64,000 nucleotides of DNA from Prorocentrum cordatum. Taxonomy: Eukaryota > Sar > Dinophyceae > Prorocentrales > Prorocentraceae. Numbering within the stretch: position 1 is the first letter of the stretch; every line of letters begins with the position of its first letter. A model generated the notes under the pieces. That model did no database searches and was not told the DNA's origin. It saw only the letters and a list, made by a program, of their open reading frames with translations. The position numbers were made by a program, and so were the translations under genes. The DNA is taken from positions 92,501 through 156,500 of the forward strand of contig CAUYUJ010019939.1 in the NCBI GenBank assembly GCA_963575745.1. Reading direction: 5' to 3'. Of the stretch, positions 20,138 through 30,849 are shown piece after piece.

Positions 20138-21129
20138 TCTTCGGGCGCACGCTTGGAATGGGGGTCAAGGCGGTAGCTGACATGTTGGAATTGCACCATG
20201 CTCGAGTGGGCACGACGGAATTGGCGTCGGAAAGGAGGGGCGATGCATGCGGCAAGATGCGGGGTAGAGGGAGGGGGTCCCCTCCCTGGCATTCTTCCAC
20301 GCGTCAACGCGCCAGGGGGCACGGTGGCGGATCGAAAAGAGCTTCAGAGACGCCGCATTGCACAGCGCGCCGGGAAGCAATACTTTTACGCCGGCAACCA
20401 GAAGCAGAGACGACTATTCCGACAACGCCGACGACGTCATTTCCAATCTTGCGAAACAGCGCAAATGTAGCCCAAGCACAGGCATTAACAGCCAACGGAC
20501 GTTCAGCAAAGCAAGCCAGACGTACATTCGACAGCAGAAGCGTACCAGGTGACAACAACAGATAAGCACCATCCTCGAGCAGCACAGAGACCTCAAGCGC
20601 ATCAGCTCAACCGAGGGGCAACAACTAACGCTCATTACGGGAATGGGGTTGGGGACGACGGCACCAAACACACCATTCGCCAAGGTATTGTTGATGCATT
20701 CGCGACGTTGTACGAGGGTCTGTACACCTCCACTGGCACCTTGGACGCAGCACCAAACACACGCGACGCCCAGCAGCACATCGCACTTGCCACGGCAGAA
20801 CAGTTCGGCACAGCAGAGCCGCAAGTCTGGACGCGGAAGTCACCCCACGCCGAAGGGATCACAGCAGAATGTTCAAGCACCCGTGCCCAGAACTTCCAAT
20901 GCCCGACCTGTACAACCCCCGCAACCGTGTATTGCACAAGAGACAGCAGCCGGTCCTCAAACCGTGCCAGCCAGCCGACCACAGTCGTGATTCCGACCCA
21001 GGCGCGGCACGCGGGACCGCCTCTTCGCCTCCCACACTCGGCGAGAACGGGCTGCCGAGTAAAATTCGGCTCCGTGGATTGCGGCCGTCGGTTCGAAGGA
21101 CCCAGCCAGATGCAGTTGTGAACACCGCG
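20138..21129. other. No supported gene
   Basis: CA-rich on the + strand (CAGCAGCACATCGCACTTGC and similar). Several frames of 90-190 codons overlap without recognisable domains. Confidence 0.4.
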
Positions 21130-22060
21130 TGGTGGGCACCGTTGCCAGGGGAGCGCCCTATGAGGGCACGAAGCGTGTGAGGGGTGTGCCGAAATTTGCG
21201 AGGAGCCGCGTGTGGGCCTTGGCCTGCGGTGGCGGTCCCTTTGGGGCCGCGAAACGTCTGAGGGGGGTGCCCGAAAGGGCGGAGGACCGCCTGCGGACCC
21301 TGCCATTGGGGCCTTCGGTGGAGCTCCCCGTAGGGCAGCGAGACGTGTGAGGGTTGTGCCGAGGTGGGCGGGGAGCCGCATGTGGACCCTGCAATTGGGG
21401 CCTTCCTTCGGTGCAGCTCCCCATGGGGCCACGAAGCGTGCGAGAGGGGTGTGCGGAAATTGGCGGGGAGCCGCGTGTGGGCCTTGCCGTTGAGGCCGTC
21501 GGTGCAGCTCCTTGAGGTGGGGACACCAAGCGTGTGAGGGTTGTGTCGGCACGGGTGGGACCGCATGTGGACCTTGCCATTGAGGCGTTCGATTGCGCTC
21601 TCTATGAGGCCACGAAGCGTGTGAGGGGTATGCGGAAATGCATGGGGTACCGCATGTGGGCCCTGCCACTGAGGCCTCCGCTGGGGCCCCTATGAGGCCA
21701 CGAAACGTGTAGACCTTGCCACTGAAGCATTCGGTGGAGGCCCCGATGCGGCCACGAAGCGTGTGCAGGGGTGTGTCGACATTGATGGAGAACCTCGTGT
21801 GGACCATGCCATTGAGGCCTTCGGTGGAGGCCCTAATGCGGCCACGAAGCGTGTGAGGAGAGTGCCGATATGAGTGGGACACCGCATGTGGACCATGCCA
21901 CGAAACTTTCGATAGACCTCCCGATTGGGCCACGCAGCGTGTGAGGCGTGTGCCGAAATAGGCGGGGAACAGCATGTGGACCTTGCCACTTGCGCTTTCC
22001 GTGGAGCTCCCCATGGGGCCACGAAACGTGTGAGGGGTGTATTGAAGTGGTTGACATGCG
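21130..22060. repeat. Degenerate ~88-bp tandem array, ~11 units
   Basis: Each unit contains GCCACGAAGCGTGTGAGGGG, TGTGCCGAAAT, a GTGTGGACCTTGCCA-like word and TTCGGTGGAGCTCCCCATGG. Spacing of the GTGTGAG word is 80-95 bp. The minus strand is open for 527 codons (20635-22218) across it, with repeated WPHGELHRRPQWQGPHA-like text, but unit length is not a fixed multiple of three. Confidence 0.85.
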
Positions 22061-22471
22061 GAGGGCAGGGGCAGGGATGGGAGGAGGGAGGAGGGGAAAG
22101 AGGAAGGAGTGACACGAGATGCTGTCTCTTCAGGACGCGGACGCAACACGTTTGGATGGTTAGGAAAGCATCTGACACAATAGAACACGGCAGTCTGTGG
22201 ACAGCATTGCGAAGACAATACCTACCCCGCTTTCGCTTCCAGGCAAAACCAAGCCATACCACGCGCCTCCTCGTCAAGCGGCCTGACCAGTACAGGCTGC
22301 AATTTGGCATCCTTTGGTATCTCTTGGAAGCGAGGGTGGTCAAAAGCGAGGTAGGTTTGTTTTCCCCCTACTTGCGCAGTACTTGTTTATATGTTCCGCG
22401 CGCATGTCTCCACACACACACACACCACATTATCTCGAGGCCAATCGGCGTCACCCCAGTAAACTGATACT

Positions 22472-22655
22472 ATGTGTGCGTCGCCGCCCCAGGTGCGACG
22501 CGCGCACCGGGAAATCGTATATTGTATGCGTCGTGGCGGGCACTTCCCGGCCACACCGTTCGGGCAACTATGTACTGCAAGATGGCTATACCATATGGTC
22601 GGGGCGGACGCGCGGCTCCGAGGAGGACATGCAGTACTGGTATGTCTTTGTGCTT
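22472..22655 (+). repeat. Dispersed repeat, uninterrupted copy of the YR-element target
   Basis: ATGTGTGCGTCGCCGCCCCA ... AAATCGTATATTGTATGCGTCGTGGCGGG ... GGACATGCAGTACTGG (long stretch given in parts). The left 50 bp match 30850-30914 and the remainder matches 37940-38075, so it is the same repeat without the retrotransposon. Confidence 0.85.
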
Positions 22656-22740
22656 GCCGGTTAAGGCCTCGCCCACTTGGTCCCACGAGGCCCCGACATT
22701 TGTCCGCCCTGGTGGCTCGCCCGCTCGGTCGCTCGTTCCC

Positions 22741-22880
22741 GAGGCCTCCTCCTCCCCCTCCTCCTCCTCCTCCTCCTCCTCCTCTCCTCCTCCTCCTCCT
22801 CTCTCCTCCTCTCCCTCCCCCTCCCCCTCACCTCCCCCTCCCCCTCCCCCTCCCTCCCCCTCCCCGCCCTCCTTCCTCTT
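22741..22880. repeat. (CTC)n / CCCCTC polypyrimidine tract
   Basis: CTC triplets to about 22812, then CCCCTC hexamers. Confidence 0.95.
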
Positions 22881-23289
22881 CCCCGCGCCCCTCCCCAAAG
22901 GCCTGCTCTCCATCGGGCGCGGCCTCTAAGCGACCCCCTTCGAGACGACCTCCTGTCGGCGGCGCGCCTCCCCCCGCGGCGGCCACGGGTGCGCCGCCGC
23001 CGCCGCGCGCGCCGCCGCGCGCCTCGCCGGGCCAGGCGCTGCGTGTACCTGGACGCGTTCGACCTGGTGGGCGGGGCTCTCGCATCAGTATCGTTTTCCA
23101 ATCCAACGCGCAGTAAAACCGGATGTCTTGCAAACATTAACCTCTGCTGTATTGTCTTCAAAAGAAGAAAAATACGTGCTAAACTATCCCCATTCGCTTC
23201 ACCGCCGATTTTCCTGTTGAGCACTTGCTGTACACCTCAGCTTGCCATGCACACCACCGCGGAAGCAAGGTCTGAGCCGCAAGGTAGTA
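22881..23289. other. No supported gene
   Basis: GCC-rich then (after 23090) AT-richer sequence; nothing recognised. Confidence 0.45.
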
Positions 23290-23470
23290 AATAACCGACC
23301 CCCAGCTCCAGCCCCATCCCCCCTTCGAGACCCCCACCAAATTACCCCCCCAGTTGGGGATGCACCCCTCGAAGCCCGAAAGGAAGGACCCGTGTCCCCA
23401 TCTAGGGGGGTGAATCGGCCAGTGGGGCCCAGGCCACGCCGCTGGGGGTGGGGATCGGTTAAACGATACT
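23290..23470. mobile_element. MITE-like element, Fam-I copy 2
   Basis: Left end AATAACCGACCCCCAGC, right end GGGGATCGGTTAAACGAT. Internal match to 12001-12182 is strong. Confidence 0.8.
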
Positions 23471-23720
23471 CAGATTCCTTCGATTAGATCCGATTCGACT
23501 TCGATGGCTTCCGATTCGATTCGACTTCGGTTTCGGATTCCGGTCTGGGTGCCGATTTCTTACATTGGAGGCCTACTGGCCTGTCGGTGTTTGCTGGTTC
23601 GACTGCTGGCGGCTCGGCTGCCGATGTCCGCCGATCCGATTCGTTTCGATCGCCGATTCGACTTCTTGATCCGATTCTGGGCTCTGCGGCTCTCGAGTCG
23701 AAGCAGAATTGTCAGGAGGG
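23471..23720. repeat. TTCGAT-type degenerate minisatellite
   Basis: Words GATTCGACTTCGAT, CCGATTCGATTCG and GATCCGATTC recur irregularly. Similar words occur at 39720-39800 and 51870-51930. Confidence 0.5.
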
Positions 23721-24026
23721 GAACACACGTTGGCGTACATGCTCGTCGATACCAGTAAACGTGCAGAGAGCATGGGAAGTGGAGGGGATACTGGACCTCA
23801 AGGAATCACGGACAAATAGTTGTGGATTTGGGGATGAGTGTGTTTTTTGCGTGTCTTCGGGTCCCTTCTCGAATGATCCCAACGTCGACCCCAACATTTG
23901 AAGGTAACCACATCAGCAAAGCTTACAGAGGTCTCGGGGAGGAGGAAAGCATCCTGATGACCAGGTGAGAACCCCTGGTGCTAGGACATAGTTGGGGAAA
24001 CAACTTCAGACGAAAGCATCAGGAAC

Positions 24027-24221
24027 CTCTAGGCTTCCCAGACGGGGTCAGAGTATTAGATGGTATCGGAGGATTTCGCCGCATCGCCGATGCGACGCGA
24101 CTTGAAGCATGAGACTCGCCATGCCGACGGTGCCGAAGCATCGCAGACGTCCTCGATGCATCGGCGATGCGGCGCGATCTTCCGACCCTATATTTTGGGA
24201 CCCCATCTAGTAGGCTTCTAT
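24027..24221. mobile_element. Long-TIR element, Fam-H copy 1
   Basis: Outer ends TCTAGGCTTCCCAGACGGGG and CCCATCTAGTAGGCTTCTA; inner arms CGGAGGATTTCGCCGCATCG and GATGCGGCGCGATCTTCCG. The most diverged of four copies. Confidence 0.75.
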
Positions 24222-24361
24222 TGAGTCGAAGGGGGGAAAGCGTCAAACATAAGCATCGAGAAGAAACCCTTTCGAGGGGCTTTTCGGTGGCACTGAGGGC
24301 GGCATCCAGGAATCCACCGATATGGCAGGAACGACTCCTGAGACCTGCCTGCCGAGACGGC

Positions 24362-24655
24362 TTCCAACGGAGGAGGAGGAGAAGGAGGAGGAGGAGGAGG
24401 CGGAGGAGGAGGAGGAGGAGGCGGAGGAGGAGGGGAAGGGGGAGGAGGGAGGGGGGGGAGAAGGAGAGGGAGGAGGAGGAGGAGGAGGAAGGAGGAGGAG
24501 GAGGGCAGGAGCAGAGGAGGAGAAGGAGGAAGGAGGAAGGAGGAAGGAGGGAAGGAGGACGGAGGAAGGAGGAAGGAGGAAGGAGGAAGGAGGAAGGAGG
24601 AAGGAGGAGGAGGAGGAGGAGGAGAGGAGGAGGAGGAAGGAGGAGGAGGACCACA
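24362..24655. repeat. (GGA)n polypurine tract
   Basis: Nearly 300 bp of G/A only, with AAGGAGG heptamers in the second half (24535-24610). Confidence 0.95.
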
Positions 24656-24857
24656 GACTTTCCGAATTGGCCCCAGAAGCGTTTATGAGGTCCGTTTTTG
24701 TGTCGTGCCGTTTTGCGCATATTCGGGCTGGGAGTTCCTGGAGGACGCCCCCAGGGGAAGCTGCCCTCCAGGACCTGCGCCTCCCCTGGAAGCAGCTCGA
24801 GCTGCGGGAGGCGAAATCGACCCAGACAAGGCACCTTCGCAGGTGGCGCCGCTCGGC

Positions 24858-25240
24858 TTCTCCTCCCTCCCTCTCCTTCCTCCTTCCTCCTCTCTCCTCC
24901 TCCTCCTTCCTCTCCTCCTCCTCCTCCTCCTCTCCCTCCTCCTCCACCTCCCTCCCTCCCTCCCCCTCCTCCCTCCCTCCCTCCCTCCCTCCCCCCCCCC
25001 CCCCTCCCTCCCTCCCTCCCTACCTCCTCCCCCTCCGCCCTCCCCTCCTCCCTCCTCCCGTCCTCCTCTCCCTCCTCCCTCCTCCCCTCCTCCCCTCCCC
25101 TCCTCCCTCCCCTCCCTCCCTCCCTCCCTCCTCCCCTCCCCCCTCCTCCCCTCCCTCCCTCCTCCTCCTCTCCTCCTCCCCTTCCTCCTCCTCCTCCTCC
25201 TCCGCCTCCGCCTCCTCCTCCTCCTCCTCCTCCTCTCCGG
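24858..25240. repeat. CTCC polypyrimidine tract
   Basis: About 380 bp of almost pure C/T, mixing CTCCCTCC and CTCCTC. Only 200 bp from the GGA tract at 24362-24655, so complementary strands of the two tracts can pair. Confidence 0.95.
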
Positions 25241-25424
25241 CGCCGCTACGGCTGGATCCGCCCCGCAGTCCTGGTCAGCACGCACCCCCCGGGGGCAGGT
25301 CCGACGCCGGCATCCGACCCCACAGTGGGGCCCACAGTGCCGGCAGTGTCTCGCGAAGAGCGCGTCGGAACGGATGCGCTCTTCTCGCCCAGCTGCGGCG
25401 TCCGGAGCGGTTCGGGACACAGGG

Positions 25425-25605
25425 GGAAACCCATGCCAAGGAACACCCTTTGCTTGCCTCCAGGGTACCCCGGGTTTCTCGGGCTTCTCGATGGTGTTGC
25501 CACGGGAAGCGTGGCGTTACCACACCGGAAAGCGAGGGACGTCCTGGGGTCTCGGGGTTGGGTCTCTTGTGGAAGGCTGCCTGTGGTCGAGCGGATGGCT
25601 GTCGG
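25425..25605. repeat. Dispersed repeat Fam-O copy 1
   Basis: CTTTGCTTGCCTCCAGGGTA ... GACGTCCTGGGGTCTCGGG ... GTGGAAGGCTGCCTGTGGTC. Shared with 59812-59985 and 62235-62412. Confidence 0.7.
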
Positions 25606-26252
25606 GCGGATGGCGGATGGCGCGGGGCGCGGGCGGATGGCGCGGGCTGGCTGCATGAGAGGCTGTCGGGCGGATGGCGCGGGGGGGCCGCAGACGTGGC
25701 AAGCGATATTCCTTTCAGTTGGTCCACAGGCAGTTTCATGTGGATCATAATTGTATTGCACCTCTTCCTTTCTTCATCTTTCAGCCGCGGCCACTCTCCC
25801 CCCTTTCCTCCTGAGTATTATGATCTCCATCGGAGGGCGCGATTGTGCAGGGCGCATTCCGTCTCATCAGCTCGAATCGAAGCACGTTCTGCGGCAGCCT
25901 ATTCGATCCGACGCGAAGCGGGTATCTGCACGATTCCGTTTCCGAGCTCACCCAATCCGGCGCGGCGCCGACTCCGATATTTTCTGGTGCCATCGGATCC
26001 TCTGCTCCTGCCGATGCGGCTCGCGTCCGAGCTACTGGACGCATGTCGGGTATCAGGTGTTGGCAGAGGTGCCCATAGCCCAAGGTGCCCCCAGGCTCTC
26101 CAGGAAGGCCCAGACGCCCTCCAGAGCACCCCTCGTGAGGCCCTTGACGACCCCTGGCGGCTCCAGAACGGAGCGAGGCCTCCTGAGCACCCCTCGCGCG
26201 GCCCAGGGGGCGCCATGGGGCCAAGGACACCCTTAGTCAGCAACCCCTGAAT
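25606..26252. other. No supported gene; GGATGGCGCG repeats
   Basis: 25595-25690 has imperfect GCGGATGGCGCGGG repeats; 26060-26230 has GGCCCTTG/CCTGGCGG words. Rest unrecognised. Confidence 0.4.
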
Positions 26253-26433
26253 GTACCGTAGGTTCGCGTCTTGTCGACCGGCGGCGACCGCAATGAACGC
26301 CGGCGGCGGCCCAGAATCGATCGATGCTGAAGGATCCGGCGTTTCGAGAACAGCCCATCGTTCAAGGTTTAAACGATCCCCGTGGTGTCAGAAACACTCG
26401 CCAGGGTCGACACGACACGAACCTGCCGTACGA
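26253..26433. mobile_element. MITE-like element, Fam-J copy 1
   Basis: Ends GTACCGTAGGTTCGCGTCTT and CACGACACGAACCTGCCGTA (about 25-bp inverted termini with GTCGACC next). Internal GATCGATCGATGCTGAAGG. Partner at 29845-30040. Confidence 0.8.
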
Positions 26434-26520
26434 ACTCAGCGACGAGGCGGACAGTAGTGTTGCCGCTTCTCGTCCTCATCCCCGCTGCCGCGTCGCGTGG
26501 GGGGGTTGGGCGACGAGAAC

Positions 26521-26672
26521 CATACATATCCGCTGCTCCCTGGCCACGCCCGTCTTGATCCCAGAAATTCTGCGTACGCCCTCCTGGCCAAGCCAGGAGG
26601 GCGTGGCGTATACACCGCTGCTGAGTTCAGGATGGGCCTGGCCAGGGAGCAGTGGATGTGTATACATTGTGA
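26521..26672. repeat. Foldback (inverted repeat)
   Basis: Arms ATACATATCCGCTGCTCCCT ... and AGGGAGCAGTGGATGTGTAT, with an inner palindrome ACGCCCTCCTGGCCA / TGGCC..GGAGGGCGT. A right-arm fragment recurs at 26917-26952. Confidence 0.75.
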
Positions 26673-26718
26673 AGGCCTGACGGCCAGTGCCGCCGACCAT
26701 GAAAGACATCGACGACGA

Positions 26719-26868
26719 CCAGGAGGGGAAGGAGGAGGAGAAGGAGGAGGAAGAGGATGAGGAAGAGAAGGAGGAGGAGGAGGAGGAGGAGGAGGAGGAG
26801 GAGGAGGAGGAGGAGGAGGAGGAGAAGGAGGAGGCGGAGAGAAGGTCGAAGGAGAAGGAGAGAGGAGG
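26719..26868. repeat. (GGA)n polypurine tract
   Basis: Longest pure stretch 26770-26826. Confidence 0.95.
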
Positions 26869-27196
26869 AAAAGGACCCCCCCCTGCCCCCCCCCCCGCCC
26901 TGGGGAGAAGCACCTCAGGATGGGCCTGGCCAGACAGCAGTGGATGTGTATCGATCTCGCCGCCCCACAGTTCGTCCTCGTGCTCGCCGCCGCGTCGCGG
27001 GGTGGGGGCCAGGCACCGAGCTGGCCCACGCCGAACTCGCTGTTCGTTCCAGCGCCCCGGAGGGGGCTGGCGGCGGGCCGGCGCTCGGCCGCCGCCTTGG
27101 CCGTCGTCGTCTGCCCTCTTCTCCTCCTCCGTCCTCCCCCTCTCCCCCGATCTCTTTCTCCTTCCTTTCCTGCGCGCTCCTCCTTCCTTCTGTCGA

Positions 27197-27305
27197 AGAA
27201 GAAACAAATCGCCATGAACATAAACCCAGGGAGGGGGTTCCAGCGCGGATCCAAGAAATCCGCGCGGAGCGCCAGGAGTTCATGTTTGCAGCGTTTGTTC
27301 TTCTT
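27197..27305. mobile_element. Truncated foldback, Fam-F
   Basis: Outer ends GAAGAAGAAACAAATCGCC and TTTGTTCTTCTTG match, but the left arm jumps from AACATAAACCC straight to the loop; only the right arm GATCCAAGAAATCCGCGCGG is complete. Confidence 0.7.
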
Positions 27306-27545
27306 GTATTCTCCGCCTTCGTCCTCCCTCTCCCCCCTTCTCTTCCTCCTTCCTTTCTTGCTCGCTCCGCCTGCCTCCCCTTATCTCTCTCCTGCTGCTC
27401 GTCCTCTGCATTTTTTCCCCGTCGTCGTCTGGCTCCCCCCCCTCCCTCCCTTCCCTGCTTCTCCTCCTTGCTTTGCAGACCTCTGCCCGCGCGCGCCGAG
27501 GAGGAGGAGGAGGGGGAGGAGGCAGAACGCAGGAGTCGTGGGACT
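27306..27545. other. C/T-rich spacer, no supported gene
   Basis: TTCTCCTCC-type words; minus-strand frames are Arg/Glu-rich artefacts. Confidence 0.4.
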
Positions 27546-27674
27546 TGGCACCGCTCGGACGTGTGTGCTTTTCCTTGGCAGGGACCATCGAGGAGCATTC
27601 TGGGCCATCCTGGGGAGAAATATACGCACGAAACCGAAGAACGCACGGGGAACGGACGTCCAAGCGATGGCGAG
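27546..27674. mobile_element. MITE-like element, Fam-E copy
   Basis: TTGGCACCGCTCGGACGTGT ... GGACGTCCAAGCGATGGCGA. Substitutions in both termini. Confidence 0.75.
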
Positions 27675-27884
27675 AGGAGAGAGGTTGGAGGATGGTCATC
27701 GGCTCCCAGTGACTTCGGCGGGCTAAGCTTTTTTTCGACTGCGCGCGGAGGTGCGTCAGGACAAGGACCGTGTGCTCGGACTGTGGGCCATCAGGAGAAG
27801 GAGCAAGGTGGCACGCTCCAGAGGACGAGCAAGACGAGGCAGGATGAGTTATACGGAAGATGGGGACGAGGACGAGGGGGGAGG

Positions 27885-28089
27885 CCAAGCTAGGTGCGCT
27901 CGCGTCATATCTGACGTCCTACCCCTCCCTCCCATCCCTTACCATGGCGCTGATTTTCTCTATCCGCGGACGCGTGTCGTAGCGGACCTGTGGCTCCGCG
28001 CGCGCGTGCGTAGTGGGTGGTGGTGCACGTGCGTGCGTGCGTGCGTGTGTGCGTGGTTTGGTGGTGCTGGTGCTGGTGCTGGTGCTGGC

Positions 28090-28147
<58 letters not shown>

Positions 28148-28638
28148 GGTGCTGGTGCTGGTGCTGGTGGTGGTTGTGGTGGTGGTGGTGGTGGTGGTGG
28201 TGGTGGTGGTGGTGGTGGTGGTGCGGCGCGGTGGTGGCGGGCGGATGGGCGCGCGAGAAAGAGGCCCGCGCTGGGGCGAGAACGCCATCCTGAACGACGG
28301 AGGCCAAACACCGATCCGAAAATGAGGCCCACGCTGCAGCGGGAGCACGATTCGGAACGATTCGGGAGCAGAAATGAGGCCGGCGCCTCAGCGAGAGCAT
28401 CATTTTGAAAAAAAACGCAGGCGAAAACCCGTTTCCCGGGAATCTTGTGTGTAAAAAAACAGTACGCGGGGGGCGTTCGGCCCGAAAATGACGCCGGCGC
28501 CTCAGCGAGAGTCGTTTCCCGGGATTTCCCGGGAATCCTGTGTGTAAAAAAACAGTACGCGGAGGGTGCGCGGCCATCACCCGGACGCCATCAGGGGAAG
28601 AGGGAGAGTATTTTCATATTGAGTAATTGTGGAGCAGG
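27885..28638 (+). mobile_element. Composite interspersed repeat, Fam-L copy 2
   Basis: CCAAGCTAGGTGCGCTCGCG at the start; CTGCAGCGGGAGCACGATTC at 28333; two copies of GGGAATC(T/C)TGTGTGTAAAAA; end TATTGAGTAATTGTGGAGC. Where copy 1 has ATGGC words this copy carries GTG/CTC microsatellites (28016-28223). Confidence 0.7.
28016..28223. repeat. Compound microsatellite GTGC/GTGCTG/GTGCTC/GTG
   Basis: GTGCGTGC, then GTGCTG, then about nine GTGCTC hexamers (28097-28150), GTGCTG again, then pure GTG to 28223. Each block differs from the next by one base. Confidence 0.9.
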
Positions 28639-28822
28639 AAGGAAGAAGTGAAGCCAACATGGGGGATGAGTGGGCGGGTCGCGTTGGTATGTCCATCGTG
28701 TGTTAGAACGCCGCTCTTGTGCCCTACGCACTCGGCGCCGCGCCCCACCGCCGGGCAAAACGTTGGGCACCCGTTCAACGCTGCACCCTCGTGTTGACGC
28801 TGCGCAGTCTCTCCACCACTCT

Positions 28823-28950
28823 CGGCATCGCTCGGACGTGTGCATTTTTCCTTCGGCGAGGGCCATCGAGGAGAATCCTTGATCATTTGGCGAAAAAACC
28901 ACGCACGAAACCGAACAAAACACAGGGAATGGACGTCTGAGCGATGGCGA
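28823..28950. mobile_element. MITE-like element, Fam-E copy
   Basis: CGGCATCGCTCGGACGTGTG ... GGACGTCTGAGCGATGGCGA; the terminal GAGCGATGGC is duplicated at the right end. Confidence 0.85.
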
Positions 28951-29145
28951 GCGATGGCGATTTGACGCTGCGCAGTTTCTCCACCACTCCGCGCCTCCCC
29001 TGGGGCTCCCCGGCAGCCATGAACCGTTGAGCGTGCACGTCGTTGATCCGTCGGCGCTTCGTGCGCTCTGTCGCTGGCGCCCCCCATCGATCGGAATGGG
29101 GCATGTTAAAGCTACATTGGGTTGCCTGGGCGCCGTCTTGAAGCA

Positions 29146-29326
29146 ATATTCGGGGTTGGACAGACCTCCTACCCTGACACGTCGATTAAGGATTTGGCCG
29201 TTTTCGGATCGCGAGAGGGCGTCGCGGCCGTCGTTTTTGCGGGTCCAGGTCCGTCGGTTTCGGTCCCAGGCCGTTTTCATTAAGGGGAGGTCTATTAAAG
29301 GGAGGTTTGTCCACCGCCGAAATATG
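29146..29326. mobile_element. MITE-like element, Fam-B copy 2 (diverged)
   Basis: ATATTCGGGGTTGGACAGAC ... GGAGGTTTGTCCACCGCCGA. Core TGACACGTCGATTAAGGATT. Has an internal duplication of GGGAGGT near the right end. Confidence 0.8.
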
Positions 29327-29559
29327 GGAGTATCCTGCGAGGAATGCTGAGATTTCGAGGTTTCTGTGGAGCGACTTCTGGCCTTCTTGTAGGGCGTGTG
29401 GCTCACGCTGTGTACAGGGGATTGCTTGAGGCCGTCTTGGGCAACATCGCGCGGCTGTGGCTGTCGTTGGATTCGTTGCGTCTTTCGTTCTTTTCGAGTA
29501 CCCGTGGCTTCGGGCTGCCGTGTCCTCGAAACCCGAAATTGTTGTGCCTTGAAGGGGCT

Positions 29560-29843
29560 CGTGGTCTGCGCGAGCCCCTTGCAGTTTACGATGGTTTCTG
29601 TCTTCGGGAGCACGACAGGGTAGTTACTTCCAAGGGACTGTCGCCGTGGGAGCGCGAGCGCGACGTAGTCTGGGAAAGGAGTGTGGCTTCGGGAGCGCGA
29701 AGGCGTCGCAGTGTGCCATAGATTGTGGCCCCAGGGGCGCAAGCTTGCTGCAATTTACAATGAGGCTTGTGGAGATTCGGGAGCGCGAGCACGCTGTAAG
29801 TTACGAGAGGTGTGTGGTCTCGGGGGCGCGAGCACGTCATAAG
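29560..29843. repeat. Degenerate ~55-bp tandem array (Fam-Z)
   Basis: Five or six diverged units with TTCGGGAGCGCGA and a following TTTACAATG/TTACGAGAGG word, as at 8691-9040. Confidence 0.65.
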
Positions 29844-29844
29844 C

Positions 29845-30040
29845 TACGGTAGGTTTGCGTCGTGTCGACCAGCGGCGACCCCAGCGCGGACGTTCAAGGT
29901 TGAACGCCGCCGGCGACCCAGAATCGATCGATGTTGAACGATCGGACCTTGCGGCAATGGCCGATCGTTCAAGGTTGAACGATCCAGCGCGGTGTCGAAA
30001 ACCAACGCTGGGGTCGGCACGACACGAACCTGCCGTACGG
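29845..30040. mobile_element. MITE-like element, Fam-J copy 2
   Basis: Ends TACGGTAGGTTTGCGTCGTG and CACGACACGAACCTGCCGTA. Contains two GTTCAAGGTTGAACG palindromes. Confidence 0.85.
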
Positions 30041-30139
30041 CTGAGGACGTGACTTCGGGAGCGCGCGCGCGCGGTTATCCAATGGCCTTGGGACCCATCC
30101 CGCCACCGTGCTTGGGTTGTGGGCATGAAGCCTGTTGGA

Positions 30140-30730
30140 TGTTCGTTGGGATCTCGTGGGGGGCCTCTTGGGGGCCTCTTGGAGACAGTTTGGAGGTCTC
30201 TTGGGGGCCGCTTGGAGCCCTCTTGGGGCATCTGTTGGGCCTCTTGGGGGCCTCTTGGGGGCCCCTTGGGGGCCTCTTGGGGCCTCTTGGGGGCCTCCAG
30301 GGCGCCCCTTGGGGGCCTCCAGGGCGCCTCTTGGGGCGGGATGCTCGGATGTTAGTTTCGTGCTTGGACCCCTTTGGGGGCCGTCCTGGCGCCCTCTTGG
30401 GCCGCCTTGGGGCGCCTCTTGGGCCGTCTTGGGGCGCTGTTATAGGCCGTCTTGGGGCTCTTTTGGAGGCCTCCTGGGTCGTTTTGGGGTTGTCTTGGGG
30501 GCCTCTGGGGCCGTCTTGGAGCGTCGGAACGCCGAAAAGGCGAGAACGCCCAAATCATGCAAAAACATTGGGAAAATTGATGATTTGCGCATCAATGACT
30601 TTCGCCTCTTAGGAGGCCTCTTGGGGCGTCTTGGAGGCCTCTTGGGCCATCTTGAGGCCATCTTGAGCGTCTTTGGCCGATGTTTGGGCGTCTCGGGGCC
30701 CTCTTGGGCCCGAGCAAGTCGTGCGACAAC
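30140..30730. repeat. GGGGGCCTCTTG minisatellite
   Basis: Roughly 11-12-bp G-rich units (CTTGGGGGCCT and variants) for almost 600 bp, broken at 30530-30605 by an A/T-richer patch. Runs of four or five G every ~11 bp make quadruplex formation conceivable. Confidence 0.8.
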
Positions 30731-30849
30731 ACGTCCAGGAGCCCCAGGGGGCACGCGGAAGCCCCAGTAGAAACCGAATTCGAGGTCCGGGCCCTTGAAA
30801 GACTCCTCGGGAGAGAGGATGGATCGGCGACACCCCGCATAGTAATGAG

